From assembly GCA_025964685.1 (NCBI GenBank), contig JAOPYG010000377.1, positions 1-64,000 of the forward strand: a stretch of DNA of 64,000 bases. Reading direction: 5' to 3'. The translations under genes were made by a program, and so were the position numbers. Position 1 is the stretch's first letter. Every line of letters starts with the position of its first letter. This document shows positions 1-14,270 of the stretch, piece after piece. The notes beneath the pieces are model-generated. The model was not told where the DNA came from, searched no databases, and was given only the letters and a program-made list of their open reading frames with translations. The stretch comes from Actinoallomurus sp. (GTDB taxonomy: Bacteria; Actinomycetota; Actinomycetes; Streptosporangiales; Streptosporangiaceae).

Positions 1-1
1 C

Positions 2-3000
2 CAAGCCCTCACCAACGCCCACCTCACCCCCGACCACATCGACGCCGTCGAAGCCCACGGCACCGGCACCACCCTCGGCGACCCCATCGAAGCCCAAGCC
101 ATCCTGGGCACCTACGGCCAGAACCGCTCCACGCCCATCTGGCTCGGTTCGCTGAAGTCCAACACCGGGCACACCCAGGGCGCGGCCGGCGTCGGCGGCG
201 TCATGAAGATGGCCCTGGCGATGCGCCACGGCGTCCTGCCGAAGACGCTGCACGTGGACGAGCCAACCCCCGAGGTGGACTGGAGCAGCGGGAACGTGTC
301 GCTGCTCACCGAGGCCGTCCCCTGGCCCGCCACCGGTCGGCCCCGCAGAGCCGCCGTCTCCTCCTTCGGCGTGTCGGGCACCAATGCCCACGTCATCCTC
401 GAAGCCCCACCCGCCGTCGAGGTCCCGTCCGAGCCCGTGAACACCGGCACCGTCCCCTGGGCCATCTCCGCCATGACGCCCAGTGCGCTCCGCGCCGCCG
501 CCGACCGGCTCCACGCCCACCTGCGGACCCACCCGGACCAGGCCGCGGCGCACATCGGCCACACCCTCGCGCGGCGCACCGCCTTCGACCACCGCGCCGT
601 CATCACCGCCACGACCCACCGGCAGTTCACCGCCGCCCTGCGCGCCCTCGCCGACGGCGAGGGCGCACCCGGGCTCGTCGCGGGCACCGCGCGCACTCCC
701 GCACGTACCGCGTTCATGTTCGCCGGGCAGGGAGGGCAGCGTGCCGGGGCGGGCCGCGAGCTGTACTCGGCCTTTCCCGTCTTCGCCGAGGCGCTGGACG
801 AGGTGTGCGGCCATTTCGACGGGCACCTGGACCGCCCGCTGCGCGACGTCATGTTCGCCACCGGGGAGCCGGACCTCCTGCGGGACACCGGCTGTGCCCA
901 GCCCGCGCTGTTCGCCCTGGAGATCGCCCTCTACCGGCTCGTCCGTTCCTTCGGCCTCCGGCCGGACTGCCTCATCGGGCACTCGGTCGGCGAGCTCGCC
1001 GCGGCGCACGTGTCGGGTGTGCTGTCCCTGGCGGACGCGTGCACGCTCGTCGCCGCCCGCGCCCGGCTGATGCAGGCGGCGCCGGACACGGGCGCCATGG
1101 TGTCCGTCGAGGCCACCGAGGAGGAAATGCGGGTCTGCGTGGCCGACTACGACGGCCGGCTCGCGATCGCCGCCGTCAACGCGCCCCGGCGCACCGTGAT
1201 CTCCGGTGACCGCGAGACCGCCGAGAAGGTCGCGGTGTACTGGGAGAGCCTCGGCCGCGAGGTCACCCGCCTGCGGGTCAGCCATGCCTTCCACTCTGCG
1301 CACATGGACGGCGTTCTGGAGGACTTCCGGCGCGCCGCCGGAGCGGTCACGTTCAACGCGCCTGAGATCCCCGTCGTGTCCAACCTCACCGGGCGGTTCG
1401 CCACCGCCGAGGAGTTGCGCTCACCGGACTACTGGGCCGACCACCTCCGGCACACCGTGCGGTTCATGGACGGCCTGCGCCACCTGCGCGAGGACGGGGT
1501 CACCGGCCTTCTCGAACTCGGTCCCGGCACCACCCTGACCGCCTTCGCCCACGACTGCGTCGTCGACGCGCCCGCGGCGGCGACCCTGCGCCGGGGGCGG
1601 CCGGAGGTCGACACCCTGCTGACCGGGCTGGCCGAGATCCACGTGCGGGGCGCCACCGTCACCTGGCCCGACGCGGTGTTCGGCTCCGGCGCACGGCCGG
1701 TGACCCTGCCGGCCTATCCCTTCCAGCGGCGACCGCACTGGCTGGACACCTCCTCCGCCGCGGACCGTGCCGCCCCGGCCGTGAAGCTCGGCCATCCGCT
1801 GCTGGGCGGCCCCGTCGACCTGGCCGGCGCCTCCGGCCGGTGGTTCGCCCAGACCCTGGCCGCGGACACTCCCTGGTACGCGGCCGAGCACCGGCTGAGG
1901 GGCACACCGGTGCTGCCCGGCACCGCGATGGTGGAGTGGGCGCTGGCCGCCGCGCGAACGGCCGCGGGAGGCACCGACGCCGCGTGGGCGCTGGAGGACA
2001 TCGCGTTCGAGGAGTTCCTGGCGCTCCCCGAAGGGCAGCCGGTCGACGTGCAGGCGGTGGTGGAGGGGGACCACGTACGCTGCTTCGCCGCCGGCGACGC
2101 CGGCCGGTGGACCGAACACGCGAGGGCCACGGCCGTACCCGCGCCGGCATTTCGCCCCAGTGTCACCGATCTCGGCGACCTGCGCGCGCGGCTCGCCGAG
2201 CTGGACACGTCGGGCATGTACGAACACTTCTGGAACGCCGGCACCCGGTACGGCCCGGCCTTCCGAGGCGTCCAGCGCCTGTGGCGGGACGGCGACGAGG
2301 CACTCGCCCTCGTCGAGGCCGGCGGGACGGCACGTGACGGTGACACGTACCTGCTGCACCCGGTGGTCCTCGACGCGTGCCTGCAGGTCCTCTTCGCCTT
2401 CACCGGAGAGGACGGCGTGCACCTGGTGCCCACGGCGATCGACCGGGTCACCGCGCACGACCGGCTGCCCGCCCGGCTCTGGTGCCACGCCCGCCGCCGC
2501 GAGGCGCGCGGCGGCGACCTCACGATGGACGCGGACCTGCTGTCGGAGACCGGCGAGCGGCTGGCCACCGTGGAGGGGCTGCGGCTGCACGCCATCGCCC
2601 ACACGCCGCCGCCCGCCCGTTACGAGATCGCCTGGCAGCCCTGTGCCGGGACCCCGGCGTTCGACGGCGAGACCGGCGTCTGGCTGGTCGACAGCCCGGA
2701 CGAGGATCTGGCCGAGGACTGGCGGGCGCAGCTGCGGGCGCTCGGGATGACGGCGATGGCGCCGCCCCCCGGCGGTGAACCGACGACGGGCGCCCGCGTC
2801 GCGGGCCTCATCCTGCACGCCGGTGCCGCGGAAGGCCCGCCGGACGACGTCCCGGACGCGGCCTATCGGCTCGCCCGGCGCGGCTTCACGCTGCTGAAAC
2901 GCTTCCTCGCCGAGCACGCCGGCGACCAGCCCGACATCCTCGTCTGCACGTCCGGCGCCGCTGTCCCGCGGCCGGAGGTGGACGCGCCGGACCTGGCGCA

Positions 3001-4372
3001 GACCGTGCTCACCGGGCTCACGAAGGCCGTCATCTCCGAGTACCCCGACCTGCGGTGCGTGCAGCTCGACCTGGACCCGAAGGCGGCGGCACCGCCGGTG
3101 CGGGAACTCCTGGCCCGCGCCGGCGGCCTCCCCGGCGCCGGACACCTCGCGGTGCGCGACGGCCGGTGGTACGAGGCGCGGCTGCGGGCGTTCGAGTGCG
3201 GTGAGGACGCGGCACCGGTCCCGGTACGGCGGGACGCCACCTACCTGATCACCGGTGGCTGGGGCGGCCTGGGGCTGGCGACCGCGTCCTGGCTGGCGGC
3301 CCGGGGAGCGTGCTGCCTGGTCCTGGCCGGGCGCACGGTGCCCGCACCCGAGCCGCCGGAGGTCGCCGCGCTGCGCGCCGCCGGGGTGCGGGTCGAGCTG
3401 CTCCGGGCCGACGTCGCGGATCCCCGCGACGTGGCCGGGATCCTCGACCACGTACGGAGCGCGATGCCGCCGCTGCGCGGCATCGTGCACGCGGCCGGCG
3501 TCACGCCCGCCGCGATCCTGACGGAGGCCGGCTGGACCCTCTTCGGCGAGGCCATGGACCCCAAGGTGCGGGGCGGCTGGAACCTGCATCACCAGACCAA
3601 GGACGTGGAGCTGGACTTCTTCGTCCTCTACTCCGCCTTCGCGTCGTTCGTCGGGCTGCCCGGTCAGTCGGGCTACCTGGCCGGCAACACCTTCCTCGAC
3701 GGCCTCGCGGTCCACCGGCGCCGTCTCGGCCTGCCCGCGCAGGGCGTGAACTGGGGCGCGTGGGCCGAGGCCGGCATGGCGACACGCGACGGCATCCTCG
3801 CGCGGGCCGCGTCGGCCGGCCTTCTCGGCATGCCGACTCGGGAGGCCCTCGACGCGTTCGCCGGGCTGCCCGCGGACACGCCTCCCAACGTGGGCCTGGC
3901 CGCCGTCGACTGGCACCGCTACGCGGCCTCCGCCGCGCGCCGCCGGCCGTACACCCTGCTCACCGACGTCGCGGGCCCCCCTGACACCGATGCCGGTGCG
4001 GCCGGCCCCGATCGCCTTCCCGAGCTGGCGCGGCTGGTGGTCGGCTCGCCGGAGCGGGCGCGCGAGGTCATCCTCACCGAGCTGCTGGACCGGGTCGCGG
4101 TGCTGCTCGGCCTGACCGCCGACGACCGCGACGAGCTGCGGCCGACCTTCGGCCACCAGCGTCTGAACCGGCTCGGCTTCGACTCGCTGACGACGATCCA
4201 GCTACGCAACCGGCTCCGTACCGACTTCTCCACGGACGCCTCCACGGACCTTCTGTTCGGCGGCACGGCGATGGAGGTCGTCGAGCTGATCTGCCGCCAG
4301 CTCACCGCGCTGAGCGTGCTGGCCACGGACGACACCGATGACGCGGGCGAGACCGAGGTGCTGACCCTGTGA
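2..4372 (+). CDS. Type I polyketide synthase, 5' end truncated by window edge: KS(C-terminal part)-AT-DH-KR-ACP
   Basis: Frame is open from base 2 (QALTNAHLTPDHIDAVEAHGTGTTLGDPIEAQ = KS). AT GHSVGELAAAH with VSHAFHSAHMD (HAFH, malonyl-type); DH HRLRGTPVLPG and DACLQ; KR LITGGWGGLGLATA and SGYLAGN; ACP LGFDSLTTIQL. Confidence 0.95.
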   Translation, partial: QALTNAHLTPDHIDAVEAHGTGTTLGDPIEAQAILGTYGQNRSTPIWLGSLKSNTGHTQGAAGVGGVMKMALAMRHGVLPKTLHVDEPTPEVDWSSGNVSLLTEAVPWPATGRPRRAAVSSFGVSGTNAHVILEAPPAVEVPSEPVNTGTVPWAISAMTPSALRAAADRLHAHLRTHPDQAAAHIGHTLARRTAFDHRAVITATTHRQFTAALRALADGEGAPGLVAGTARTPARTAFMFAGQGGQRAGAGRELYSAFPVFAEALDEVCGHFDGHLDRPLRDVMFATGEPDLLRDTGCAQPALFALEIALYRLVRSFGLRPDCLIGHSVGELAAAHVSGVLSLADACTLVAARARLMQAAPDTGAMVSVEATEEEMRVCVADYDGRLAIAAVNAPRRTVISGDRETAEKVAVYWESLGREVTRLRVSHAFHSAHMDGVLEDFRRAAGAVTFNAPEIPVVSNLTGRFATAEELRSPDYWADHLRHTVRFMDGLRHLREDGVTGLLELGPGTTLTAFAHDCVVDAPAAATLRRGRPEVDTLLTGLAEIHVRGATVTWPDAVFGSGARPVTLPAYPFQRRPHWLDTSSAADRAAPAVKLGHPLLGGPVDLAGASGRWFAQTLAADTPWYAAEHRLRGTPVLPGTAMVEWALAAARTAAGGTDAAWALEDIAFEEFLALPEGQPVDVQAVVEGDHVRCFAAGDAGRWTEHARATAVPAPAFRPSVTDLGDLRARLAELDTSGMYEHFWNAGTRYGPAFRGVQRLWRDGDEALALVEAGGTARDGDTYLLHPVVLDACLQVLFAFTGEDGVHLVPTAIDRVTAHDRLPARLWCHARRREARGGDLTMDADLLSETGERLATVEGLRLHAIAHTPPPARYEIAWQPCAGTPAFDGETGVWLVDSPDEDLAEDWRAQLRALGMTAMAPPPGGEPTTGARVAGLILHAGAAEGPPDDVPDAAYRLARRGFTLLKRFLAEHAGDQPDILVCTSGAAVPRPEVDAPDLAQTVLTGLTKAVISEYPDLRCVQLDLDPKAAAPPVRELLARAGGLPGAGHLAVRDGRWYEARLRAFECGEDAAPVPVRRDATYLITGGWGGLGLATASWLAARGACCLVLAGRTVPAPEPPEVAALRAAGVRVELLRADVADPRDVAGILDHVRSAMPPLRGIVHAAGVTPAAILTEAGWTLFGEAMDPKVRGGWNLHHQTKDVELDFFVLYSAFASFVGLPGQSGYLAGNTFLDGLAVHRRRLGLPAQGVNWGAWAEAGMATRDGILARAASAGLLGMPTREALDAFAGLPADTPPNVGLAAVDWHRYAASAARRRPYTLLTDVAGPPDTDAGAAGPDRLPELARLVVGSPERAREVILTELLDRVAVLLGLTADDRDELRPTFGHQRLNRLGFDSLTTIQLRNRLRTDFSTDASTDLLFGGTAMEVVELICRQLTALSVLATDDTDDAGETEVLTL

Positions 4373-4417
4373 AGCTCCGCGACGTAGGCCTCGGCACCCC
4401 CGACAAGGAGAAGCGCT

Positions 4418-8566
<4,149 letters not shown>

Positions 8567-8583
8567 CCGGAGGAGGATCCACG

Positions 8584-11500
8584 ATGGCCCAGGAACTGCT
8601 CGCCGAGCTGCACCGGCGTGGAATCAAGCTGCGGATGGCCGGCGACCGGCTGGACGTGGTGGCCCCGGCCGGATCGCTGACCCCGGAGCTGCGGGACCGG
8701 CTGCGGAGCCGGCGCGACGACCTGATCGCGGCGCTCCGGGGACTGGAGCCCGGCCGGGAGGCGTCCGCGATCGTTCCCCGGCCGGAGGAGCTCCACGAGC
8801 CGTTCCCCCTCACCGACATCCAGCACGCCTACTGGGTCGGCCGCAGCAACGCGCTGGAGCTGGGCGGCGTGTCGACGCACGTCTACCTCGAGCTCGAACG
8901 CGACGGACTCGACCCTGAGCGTCTCCAAGAAAGCCTGCGCAAGGTGATCGCGCGCCACGACATGCTGCGCGCGGTCGTGCTCCCGGACGGCACGCAGCGG
9001 ATCCTGACCGACGTGCCGCCCTACGAGCTGGTCACGGCGGACCTGCGCGGCGCCGGCCCGGACACGCGGGACGAGGCGCTCGCGCGTACGCGGGCCGAGA
9101 TGGACCACCAGGTCCTGTCCGCCGAGCGGTGGCCGCTGTTCGACATCCGCGCGTCCCTGCTCGACGACCGGCTGCGCCTGCACGTCAGCCTCGACACACT
9201 GATCGTCGACGGGTACAGCATGTACCTGTTCTTCGCGGACTGGCGCCGCTTCTACGAGGAACCGGACTGGCGGCCCGAGTCACTGGAGATCTCCTTCCGC
9301 GACCACGTGGTGGCCGAGGAGGAGGCGCGTTCGGGCGCGGCCCACCGCGCGGCCGAGCAGTACTGGCTGGACCGCCTTCCCGGCCTTCCCGCGGCGCCGC
9401 AGCTGCCGCTGGCCACCGCGCCCGCCCGGCTCGCGCGCACCGAGTTCACCCACCGGGCGGCCCGACTGCCCGGGGGCTGCTGGCAGGTGATCAAGGCCGC
9501 CGCGCGGCGCCACGGGCTGACGCCGTCCGTCGTCCTCGCGACCGCGTACGCCGACGTGCTGCGCACCTGGTCGGACCAGCGGGACTTCACGCTCGACCTG
9601 ACCCTGTTCAACCGGCCGCCGAACCACCCGAAGATCAACGACCTGATCGGTGACTTCACCTCCGTGACCCTGCTGGCCGTGGAGGGTGACGCGGGCGGCG
9701 CGTTCACCGACCGGGCCGGGCGGGTGCAGGAACAGCTCATGCGGGATCTGACGCACCTGTCGTTCAGCGGCATCCGGGTGCTGCGCGAACGCACCCGCCG
9801 CATGGGCGCCGGCCCCGGCGCGAGCATGCCGGTGGTCTTCACCAGCTCACTCGTCCTGGGCTCTGAGGACGACGACCCCAGCGAGGGCGTGCGGTTCTTC
9901 GGCGAGGAGGTGCACCGCATCACCCAGACACCGCAGGTCTGGCTGGACCAGCAGGTGTTCGAGGAACAGGGCGACCTGGTCTTCACCTGGGACGCGGTGG
10001 AGGCGCTGTTCCCGCACGGGCTGCTGGATGACATGTTCGCCGCCTACTGCGGGCTGCTCGACCGGCTCAGCGCGGACGAGCATGCATGGGAGCGCGCGGA
10101 CCCGGCCATCGCCCTGCCGGACTGGCAGGCGCGCGAGCGCCGGCACGCCAACGACACGGCGGCAGCCGCGCCGCCCGCCCGCACACTGTGCGACCTGGTC
10201 GAGGAGCGCGCCCGGCGGCAGCCGGACGCGGTCGCCGTGATCGCCGAGGACGGTTCCCTCACCTACGGAGAGGTCGTGGCCGGCGCCTGCCGGCTCGCCC
10301 GGCGCCTCATCGCCCTCGGAGTGACGCCGGGCACGCTGGTGGGAGTCGTGGCCGAGAAGGGGCTCCAGCAGGTCACCGCGGTGCTCGGCGTGACCCGGTC
10401 CGGCGCCGCCTACCTGCCCATCGACCCGCAGTGGCCCCCGGCCCGCCGGCGGCGGCTCCTGGAGCGTGGCCGCGCCCAGGTGGTCGTCACGACGCCGCGG
10501 CTGCGCGACGAGCTCGAGTGGCCGGACGGGATCCACCTCATCACCTCCGCCGATCCCGAGGTGCGCGACGCCGCCCCCGTACCGCCCGGCACGGCGCCCG
10601 AACCCGGCGACCTGGCGTACGTGATCTTCACGTCCGGCTCGACGGGCGAGCCGAAGGGCGTGATGATCGACCATCGCGGGGCGGCCGCCACGGTCCAGGA
10701 GATCAACGCGCGCTTCCAGGTCGGCCCGGCGGACCGCGTGCTGGCGCTCTCGGCGCTGAGCTTCGACCTGTCCGTGTGGGACATCTTCGGCGTCCTGGCC
10801 GCCGGCGGCACTGTGATCATGCCGTCGCGCGCCGGGCAGCACGATCCGGCGCACTGGTCCGCGCTGGTGGCCGACCACGGCGTGACGATCTGGAACTCGG
10901 TGCCCGCGCTCATGCAGGCGTGGACGGCGTCCGGCTCCAGCGGTTCGGCGCTGCGCCTGGTGCTGCTCAGCGGCGACTGGATCCCGGTGGCGCTGCCGGA
11001 CGCGGTACGCGACGCGCACCCCGGCGCGGAGGTGATCAGCCTGGGCGGGGCGACCGAGGCGTCGATCTGGTCGGTGTGCTTCCCGATCGGCAAGGTCCCG
11101 TCGGAGTGGACCCGGATCCCGTACGGGCGGCCCCTCGCCGGGCAGAGCCTCCACGTCTACGACGAACGCCTCGAGCCGTGCCCCGTGTGGACGACCGGGG
11201 AGATCTGCATCGGCGGAACGGGCGTGGCGAAGGGCTACTGGGCCGACCCGGAGCGGACCGCCGAGCGTTTCGTCATCCACCCGAGGACCGGAGAGCGGCT
11301 GTACCGGACCGGGGACCGCGGGCGGTACCTGCCAGGCGGCGACATCGAGTTCCTCGGCCGGGCGGACCACCAGGTCAAGGTCAACGGATACCGGATCGAG
11401 CTCGGTGAGATCGAGGCCGCCCTGCACGACCGTGCCGAGGTGGCCGAGGCGCTGGTCACCGTGGAGACCAATCCGAAGACCGGTGGCCGTCAGCTCGTCG

Positions 11501-11943
11501 CGTGCGTCGTACCGTCGGGGACCGGGCCGGCCGACGCGGGCACCCTGCGCCGCGCGCTGGAGGACGTGCTGCCCGGGTACATGGTGCCCCACCACTACCT
11601 GTCGATCGACCGGATCCCGCTCAGCGCCAACGGCAAGGTCGACCGCTCCGCCCTTCCCGCGCCCTGGACGGACGCCCCGCCCGACGAGCAGACCGCACCG
11701 CGTGACGGCATGGAGCTCCGGCTGCTCCAGATGTGGAACGAGGCCCTCGGACGCGACGACTTCGGCGTCGAGGACAACTTCTTCGAGCTCGGCGGGGACT
11801 CTCTGCACGCGGTGCGCATCCTGGCCCGTGTCCGGGAGGAGTTCGGCATCGAGCAGGAGGCCGAGGAGGACCTGGAGATGCTGTTCGACAACCCCACGAT
11901 CGCCGAGCTGGCCACGACGCTGGGCAGCCGGAGGGAGGCCTGA
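8584..11943 (+). CDS. NRPS: TubC-like docking domain - canonical Cy - A (Cys-like code) - PCP
   Basis: FPLTDIQHAYWVGR (Cy1), DTLIVDGYS (DxxxxDxxS), GDFTSVTLL, TQTPQVWLDQQ; A domain motifs; PCP DNFFELGGDSLHAV. ATG at 8584 preceded by GGAGGA. Confidence 0.93.
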   Translation: MAQELLAELHRRGIKLRMAGDRLDVVAPAGSLTPELRDRLRSRRDDLIAALRGLEPGREASAIVPRPEELHEPFPLTDIQHAYWVGRSNALELGGVSTHVYLELERDGLDPERLQESLRKVIARHDMLRAVVLPDGTQRILTDVPPYELVTADLRGAGPDTRDEALARTRAEMDHQVLSAERWPLFDIRASLLDDRLRLHVSLDTLIVDGYSMYLFFADWRRFYEEPDWRPESLEISFRDHVVAEEEARSGAAHRAAEQYWLDRLPGLPAAPQLPLATAPARLARTEFTHRAARLPGGCWQVIKAAARRHGLTPSVVLATAYADVLRTWSDQRDFTLDLTLFNRPPNHPKINDLIGDFTSVTLLAVEGDAGGAFTDRAGRVQEQLMRDLTHLSFSGIRVLRERTRRMGAGPGASMPVVFTSSLVLGSEDDDPSEGVRFFGEEVHRITQTPQVWLDQQVFEEQGDLVFTWDAVEALFPHGLLDDMFAAYCGLLDRLSADEHAWERADPAIALPDWQARERRHANDTAAAAPPARTLCDLVEERARRQPDAVAVIAEDGSLTYGEVVAGACRLARRLIALGVTPGTLVGVVAEKGLQQVTAVLGVTRSGAAYLPIDPQWPPARRRRLLERGRAQVVVTTPRLRDELEWPDGIHLITSADPEVRDAAPVPPGTAPEPGDLAYVIFTSGSTGEPKGVMIDHRGAAATVQEINARFQVGPADRVLALSALSFDLSVWDIFGVLAAGGTVIMPSRAGQHDPAHWSALVADHGVTIWNSVPALMQAWTASGSSGSALRLVLLSGDWIPVALPDAVRDAHPGAEVISLGGATEASIWSVCFPIGKVPSEWTRIPYGRPLAGQSLHVYDERLEPCPVWTTGEICIGGTGVAKGYWADPERTAERFVIHPRTGERLYRTGDRGRYLPGGDIEFLGRADHQVKVNGYRIELGEIEAALHDRAEVAEALVTVETNPKTGGRQLVACVVPSGTGPADAGTLRRALEDVLPGYMVPHHYLSIDRIPLSANGKVDRSALPAPWTDAPPDEQTAPRDGMELRLLQMWNEALGRDDFGVEDNFFELGGDSLHAVRILARVREEFGIEQEAEEDLEMLFDNPTIAELATTLGSRREA

Positions 11944-11946
11944 CCC

Positions 11947-13476
11947 ATGGACGACGCCATGGACGCGACGTCGTGGGACGACGTGATCGTCGGTGCCGGC
12001 TCGGCGGGCGCCGCGCTCGCCGGCCGCCTCTCCGAGCGGCAGGGGCGCCGGGTCCTGCTGCTCGAGGCGGGCGCCGAGGCCCCCGACGCGGAGCCCTCGG
12101 ACCACGCGGTGCTGTCCGGGCGCAACTGGGACTACTCGGCGTTCGTCGGCGAGGACGGCGGGCGGACCTACCCGTACCGCGTCGGAAAGGTCGTGGGCGG
12201 GTCATCGGCGGTGAACGGCGCGCTCGCGGTCCGCGGCCTGCCCGCCGACTTCGACGGCTGGGCTGCGGCCGGCAACCCCGACTGGGCGTGGGATCGCGTG
12301 CTGCCGTACTTCGTCCGCCTGGAGACCGACACCGACGTCCGGGCCCCCGGGCACGGGTCCGACGGCCCCCTGCCCATCCGGCGGTCGGCGCCCGCGGAGT
12401 ACGGCACGCTGGCCACCGCGTTCCTGCGCGCGTGCAAGGCGCTCGACCTCCCGGAACTGGCCGACCTGAACGCCCCGGACGCGGGCACCGGGGCGGGGGC
12501 GATGCCGCGCAACGCGCTCGGCGGACACCGGATCTCCTCCGCCGACGCCTACCTCACCCCCGCGCGGGACCGGCCGGGGCTGACCGTACGGGACCGCTGC
12601 CACGTCACCCGGGTGCTGACGGACGGCACGCGGGCGGTGGGCGTGGAGCTGCTCCGTGACGGGCGCCTGGTCCGGGTCCGCGCGGAGCGGGTGACGCTGT
12701 CGGCGGGCGCGGTGAGCACCCCGGCCCTCCTGCAACGGTCGGGCATCGGCGCCGCGGCACGGCTGGCTGAGCTGGGCATCCAGCCGGTGGTCCACCTGCC
12801 GGGGGTCGGGGAGAACCTCGTCGATCATCCGATCGTCGGCCTGTGGGCGCTGCCGAAGCCGGGAGTCTGCCGTGCGGGCGAACCACAGCACCAGGTCATG
12901 GCACGGGTGGCGAGCGGCGCTGACGACGCGGACCTCCAGCTCACGCTGCTCGGCAACGTGTCCGATCTCGACGTCCCGGTGATCGCGGACATCCTGCGCG
13001 GCAGGACCGGGGCGTCGGTGTCGGCCACACTGCTCTCCCCCGTCTCGCGCGGCGCGGTCGGCCTCCGCGACGCCGGCCCCCGGTCCGATCCGGTCATCGC
13101 GCTGCGGCAGCTGTCGGCGCCGGATGACCTGGACCGGATGATGACGGGCGTACGGCTGGCCTGGTCCCTGGTCCGCCACGGCCCCGTGGCCGAGCTCCTG
13201 GCGAAGGTCTTCCTCTGGACCGACCGGATGGTGGAGGACGACGCGAAGCTGCGTTCGGCCGTCACCAGGTTCGCCTGCCCGTCGTGGCATCCGGCCGGGA
13301 CCGCGCGGATGGGACCGGCCACGGACCCGATGGCCGTGGTCGACCAGCGCTACCGGGTGCACGGGATCGACGGCCTGCGGGTCGTCGACGCGTCGGTGAT
13401 GCCGTCGATTCCGAGCGCTCCGACGAACCTCAGCTGCATCATGCTCGCGGAGAGGGCGGCCGAATGGATGGACTAA
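11947..13476 (+). CDS. GMC-family FAD oxidoreductase (choline dehydrogenase-like)
   Basis: DVIVGAGSAGAALAGRLSERQGRRVLLLEAG; VVGGSSAVNGALAVRG; C-terminal SWHPAGTARMG...VVDASVMPSIPSAPTNLSCIMLAERAA. Confidence 0.93.
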   Translation: MDDAMDATSWDDVIVGAGSAGAALAGRLSERQGRRVLLLEAGAEAPDAEPSDHAVLSGRNWDYSAFVGEDGGRTYPYRVGKVVGGSSAVNGALAVRGLPADFDGWAAAGNPDWAWDRVLPYFVRLETDTDVRAPGHGSDGPLPIRRSAPAEYGTLATAFLRACKALDLPELADLNAPDAGTGAGAMPRNALGGHRISSADAYLTPARDRPGLTVRDRCHVTRVLTDGTRAVGVELLRDGRLVRVRAERVTLSAGAVSTPALLQRSGIGAAARLAELGIQPVVHLPGVGENLVDHPIVGLWALPKPGVCRAGEPQHQVMARVASGADDADLQLTLLGNVSDLDVPVIADILRGRTGASVSATLLSPVSRGAVGLRDAGPRSDPVIALRQLSAPDDLDRMMTGVRLAWSLVRHGPVAELLAKVFLWTDRMVEDDAKLRSAVTRFACPSWHPAGTARMGPATDPMAVVDQRYRVHGIDGLRVVDASVMPSIPSAPTNLSCIMLAERAAEWMD

Positions 13477-14270
13477 CCGGTGCGGGCACCGCACCCGTCG
13501 CGGAGCCGGAGCCCTGGGGGGTGCGATGGCGTCCCGTGTCCGACGTCCGGTTGCGCCTGTTCTGCCTGCCCCACACGGGCGGCGGCGCCGTCGCGTACCG
13601 CGGCTGGGCCTCGTACCTGCCGCCGGACGTCGAAGTCGTCGCGGTGCGCCTGCCCGGCCGGGAGACCCGCTACCGCGAACGGCCCTTCGACCGGCTCGAC
13701 AGGCTCGTCACCGCCCTCGTCCGCGGCCTCGAACCGCTCATGGACCGGCCCTTCGCCTGGTTCGGCCACAGCATGGGCGCACTGGTGGCCTACGAGGCGT
13801 GCCGGGCGATCCGCGACGCGGGCGGGCCCCAGCCGGCCCGGCTGCTGGTGTCGGGCCGGCGGGCGCCGCACCTGCCCGAGCGGTACCGGCCGGTGCACGA
13901 CGCCCCCACGGCCGACCTGGTGGCACGGCTCGTGGAGCTGAACGGCACCCCGCGCGAGGTGCTCGACGACCGGGCGGTGCTGTCGGCGTTCCTGCCCATG
14001 CTGCGCGCGGACTTCGCCGTGTCCGAGACCTACCGCTGGTCCCCCGGGCCGCCGCTGAGCTGCCCGATCTCGGTGTTCGGCGGGCTGCACGACCCGATGG
14101 CGACCCTGGAGGAACTGCACGCCTGGAAGGGGCACTCCACCGCCGGGTGCAGGGTCCGGACGTTCGAGGGCGACCATTTCTTCCTGCACACGGCACCCGA
14201 ACGGGTCCTCCCGGCCATCGACGCCGACCTGCGGCCCGCACGCGCGAACCCCCGAGGAGCCACGTGGTGA
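13464..14270 (+). CDS. Type II thioesterase (free-standing alpha/beta hydrolase)
   Basis: LFCLPHTGGGAVAYRGW, WFGHSMGALVAYE, GDHFFLH. ATG overlaps the GMC stop. Confidence 0.93.
   Translation: MDGLTGAGTAPVAEPEPWGVRWRPVSDVRLRLFCLPHTGGGAVAYRGWASYLPPDVEVVAVRLPGRETRYRERPFDRLDRLVTALVRGLEPLMDRPFAWFGHSMGALVAYEACRAIRDAGGPQPARLLVSGRRAPHLPERYRPVHDAPTADLVARLVELNGTPREVLDDRAVLSAFLPMLRADFAVSETYRWSPGPPLSCPISVFGGLHDPMATLEELHAWKGHSTAGCRVRTFEGDHFFLHTAPERVLPAIDADLRPARANPRGATW

Noticed and set aside
1421-4156. 911-aa minus-strand ORF opposite the PKS
   Set aside because: Arg/Gly/His-rich shadow ORF typical of high-GC DNA; the plus strand has clear AT/DH/KR domains.
9847-12105. 752-aa minus-strand ORF opposite the second NRPS
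   Set aside because: Antisense artefact; the plus strand carries Cy, A and PCP motifs.
13526-14263. N-terminal extension of the third NRPS ORF
   Set aside because: Overlaps the TEII gene in another frame; coding starts at the GTG near 14264.
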